Below are positions 61,581 through 64,000 of a stretch of 64,000 nucleotides of DNA, in pieces. Numbering within the stretch: the stretch's first letter is position 1; every line of letters begins with the position of its first letter. The DNA is from Alitta virens (Eukaryota > Annelida > Polychaeta > Phyllodocida > Nereididae). The notes under the pieces were generated by a model that saw only the letters and a program-made list of their open reading frames with translations, did not search any database and was not told the origin of the DNA. Position numbers and translations under genes: made by a program. The stretch spans positions 14,466,155 through 14,530,154 of the forward strand of contig OW028573.1 of assembly GCA_932294295.1 (NCBI GenBank), written 5' to 3'.

Positions 61581-62157
61581 TTCTTCGCCATCCTTCTTAT
61601 GGCATGGTCATCAGCAGCTGAATTTGCACTTGGAAGGTCAATGTTCACAGTGGTTTTAGCAACTTTCAAAAATTTAGGGATGTTGCAAATGCTGAGGCCA
61701 TCATTTTCCAGACTTATTATTGTGTTTTAAATGTTTGAACACAATAGTTTTGCATCATTTCAGAAATGACTTGACATCTAATAATTTAATATGTTGACAC
61801 TAAACTGCCAAAAACAAGTCTCTCCTCACTCAGTGTCACTTGGGATGACAGTCTGGACTTAAAATTAATTGTTTAACTTCAAGCATAATAGCAGATTAGT
61901 GTCTAGCAATCAATTAAGGCTTAATTCTTAAGGTGTCCTAAGAATTTTTTAAATCCTCTGTGACATGGTTCAACGCTTTTTGAGTAACTTTGTGCTTAAT
62001 CATGCATTTAAGGATAACACAAACAAGAAACATTCTTACAGCATTCAACATAACACCATGAAACCGTAAATGTCAATTTTTGTAACGTCCATTTCTGCAG
62101 AGAAACTAAAAATAACCCCCATGCATGTCTGTCCCATCACTTTTTTGAGGCACTGTA

Positions 62158-62800
62158 TAATATGAATATATATGTATCCGAACGACAGCTAGTGTCCAGA
62201 CTGCATGTGTGAATTAAAATTTTGACTCATCAACTGTTTCATTGATATACTTAAATTATGTCACAGGTTGCGACAGAAACCAGTCCATGTGTTATTGCTG
62301 GTTGGAATGGAAACTGACTTATGCATTTTTCCGCCAGGGAGAGAAACTGGCTAAAACCGCAGCGCTGTCTTCTGGGTTTAACAGAACATTTTTTGATACT
62401 TTCATTGTAGATTTATTATTATAACAAATAACCCCAAAGCGAACTACAAGTATTTATAATGTTCCTGATACAAAACAAAATTAATACAAATTACGCATGT
62501 CATAGAGAGGCTATCGATATAATAGGCCTACATGTTTTCTTTCTGAAACATTTTGTCAGTAACTTCTTTTTTATGAATTTATATTTATGCAGCTGAACTA
62601 CATGAGGAAAAACAATTTGACCCTTTTTCCCTTGGTACAGTTTAAAGTCCTCGGTTGAGTGCGTGCATGGTTTAGGAGCCTTAATTGAAATTAAAAGCAT
62701 AACAATTAATCGTTCTGTAATATAAACAATCAATTCATCAACTTAAACATTATCTAGTTCATTGTAGAGAGGATTGTGTTGAATTCGCTGAAGACTTAAA
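62158..62800. other. host DNA upstream of the Ly6-type gene
   Basis: No gene is seen. It should contain the promoter and 5' UTR of the gene starting at 62801, but no clear TATA box with good spacing was found. Confidence 0.5.
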
Positions 62801-64000
62801 ATGCAGAACTCAATGGTTTTTGCTTTACTTGTGCTCATCAACTTCCTTCGATTTTCCGGTAAGGGTTTCAACTTTTTGTAATATTATTAAAAATGAGTTA
62901 TCCTGTTGCTACAGTGACTATGCCAGATATATTTTCTAAACTGTCGTATTATTTAAGTCGGATTAATGGTCTACGTATAACATTGTCTGTGATATTTCAG
63001 ATGCCATAACCTGCTTCAAGTGTTTAAACTGCGTGGAGGCGAACATCACTTGCGAATCATTAGCCCAATGCATCGTAAGTATGCATTTTTATCAGCCTTC
63101 GATCTGAGCCTGTCTACAAGTAGATTGATTAGAGATTATTTTGCCAGCGACTGGTCGGGCCCCTGGACACAGAAGCACACATGTCATTGGCCCTGGTCTC
63201 TCGGAGAATGGTCTCTGATGAAATGCTGTAACTTCTGTTTCGGATTTTCACTAAATTGGTGTGTGTATACTCTACAGGGTGTTACAATAGAGTTGCTTTG
63301 GGGTAAGTATACGGTAGTTATACCTCTGATGGAGTAAATGCTATAACTTATGTGGTGTTTTCAAAAGCAACATTTTGGTCCTTGTATGACATGGTATGCA
63401 GGCATATAGGCATCTTTAATCATTGCTTCTGCTGGAACAAGTGACAGGCCCCATATAACCTATTGGTGATCTGAAATGTAAAATTTGATTTATATACACA
63501 TATATTATCCCTCATATTGTGTCATTATTCTTAAACTATTCAAACAGAGACGATGTTTGGTCGCTAATATAATTATTTAGAAATGCAGTAACATTTATAT
63601 TCAAGTAGGTCTAACTGTTTGGTTTTTACCTCATTATTATTTTTTTCACAGAACATCAAGTATGAAGGAGCTGGCAAGTCAGGGGTGATGAAGGGCTGTC
63701 TAATGGATTTGATGAACCCTGACCTTGACCCTATGATCAAAGAAGCACTAAAGGTCACAGGGGTGGATGTCATGACGGGAACAGAAGGAGAGGAGGAAGT
63801 TGCAGACATTGTGTGCAGCAAACAGCAGCTAGATCACCCCACCAAAAGGGGTTTTTCTGATTATATGGATGTCCTGGATTATAATATAGATTATCCCGGT
63901 GACCATACTGGTGCCAATGTTGAGGTCAGTTGCTGTAGTGACCAGGACCTTTGCAATTCTGCCAGCACCTTCACCAATCAGTTTGTAATGACCCCATTAT
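62801..64000 (+). CDS. Ly6/uPAR-type three-finger protein, 5' part (runs off the window)
   Basis: Three exons join in frame: 62801-62858 (ATG, hydrophobic signal peptide VFALLVLINFLRFS, donor GTAAGG), 63001-63074 (ITCFKCLNC ... QCI, donor GTAAGT) and 63652 to beyond 64000 (acceptor TTTTTTCACAG). The phases are 1 and 0. The first cysteines (CxxCxxC) and the late CCSDQDLCN form the signature of Ly6/three-finger proteins. The loop between them is long (about 100 residues, with acidic TEGEEE), larger than a standard domain of 70-90 residues. Such proteins are secreted or GPI-anchored; the anchor part would lie past the window. The frame is open to the last base. Confidence 0.85.

Larger units (their letters stand above)
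58051..62157 (-). mobile_element. decayed Tc1/mariner-like element enlarged by insertions
   Basis: The left end reads TACAGGGCCCTCGAAAAGTA inward and the right end, on the other strand, reads TACAGTGCCTCAAAAAAGTG inward, each starting at a TA as Tc1-type TIRs do. Transposase remnants lie near the right end on the minus strand. The 4.1-kb span is far more than the usual 1.3-1.7 kb, and a LINE fragment and local repeats lie inside, so nested insertions are likely. It is non-functional. Confidence 0.65.

Noticed and set aside
61199..61659. Small ORFs as host genes near 61.2-61.7 kb
   Set aside because: They are frames across a frameshifted Tc1 transposase remnant.
63020..63337. 105-codon plus-strand frame as a gene
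   Set aside because: It overlaps Ly6 exon 2 in another frame and reads through its intron. It has a TTG-type start or weak ATG context and no domain.
1..64000. CRISPR arrays, rRNA or bacterial operon features
   Set aside because: The repeats seen are microsatellites or TIRs without spacers, no rRNA sequence was recognised, and introns and poly(A) signals show a eukaryotic genome.

Overview
The window looks like metazoan (invertebrate) nuclear DNA: long AT-rich non-coding stretches, microsatellites, GT-AG introns, decayed Tc1/mariner and LINE pieces, and two ordinary animal genes, a small heat-shock protein with two alpha-crystallin domains and a Ly6/three-finger protein. Tandem alpha-crystallin proteins of this kind (the 'major egg antigen p40' type) are best known from flatworms and other lophotrochozoans, so a lophotrochozoan host such as a mollusc, annelid or brachiopod is my guess, not a determination.

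The centre (24392-44424, 20,033 bp) is a complete Polinton/Maverick, a virus-like self-synthesising DNA transposon. It has about 115-bp terminal inverted repeats (109 of 115 positions match by eye) and is flanked by a perfect 6-bp target duplication, AAGACA. It carries the full diagnostic set: protein-primed DNA polymerase B, retrovirus-like integrase with a chromodomain-like tail, FtsK/HerA packaging ATPase, adenain-type cysteine protease, double-jelly-roll major capsid protein and single-jelly-roll minor capsid (penton) protein. No frameshift or premature stop is visible in these core genes, so the copy may be young or functional.

Layout inside the element: left TIR; a small membrane protein (24655); a TATA-driven gene with two possible PC4-like domains (25264); POLB on the minus strand (27174-31656) with three further candidate exons upstream that splice in frame and bring an acidic, low-complexity, NLS-bearing extension (to 33619); then a rightward, tightly packed late cluster of ATPase, a small conserved protein, a repeat-rich basic-tailed protein, integrase, penton, a small basic protein, major capsid protein and protease (33671-40181). 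Neighbouring ORFs there overlap through TAATG, ATGA or 14-29 nt overlaps. A duplicated poly(A) region follows, then a leftward GC-box/TATA promoter (about 40.8 kb) that may start the POLB transcript, a spliced type I membrane-protein gene (41562-42984), AT-rich DNA and the right TIR.

The genes fit a viral life cycle: polymerase for replication, integrase for insertion, and ATPase, protease and capsid proteins for packaging and virion assembly. The two TIR-proximal membrane proteins and the PC4-like protein are accessory genes of unknown function. Almost every element gene contains in-frame microsatellite-derived low-complexity insertions, an unusual element-wide property.

Flanks: 1-24385 and 44431-51449 hold no gene I can support. 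The sHSP gene lies at about 51450-53220. A 4.1-kb region bounded by Tc1-like ends (58051-62157) contains decayed transposase and LINE pieces. The 5' exons of the Ly6-type gene (62801 to beyond 64000) close the window.
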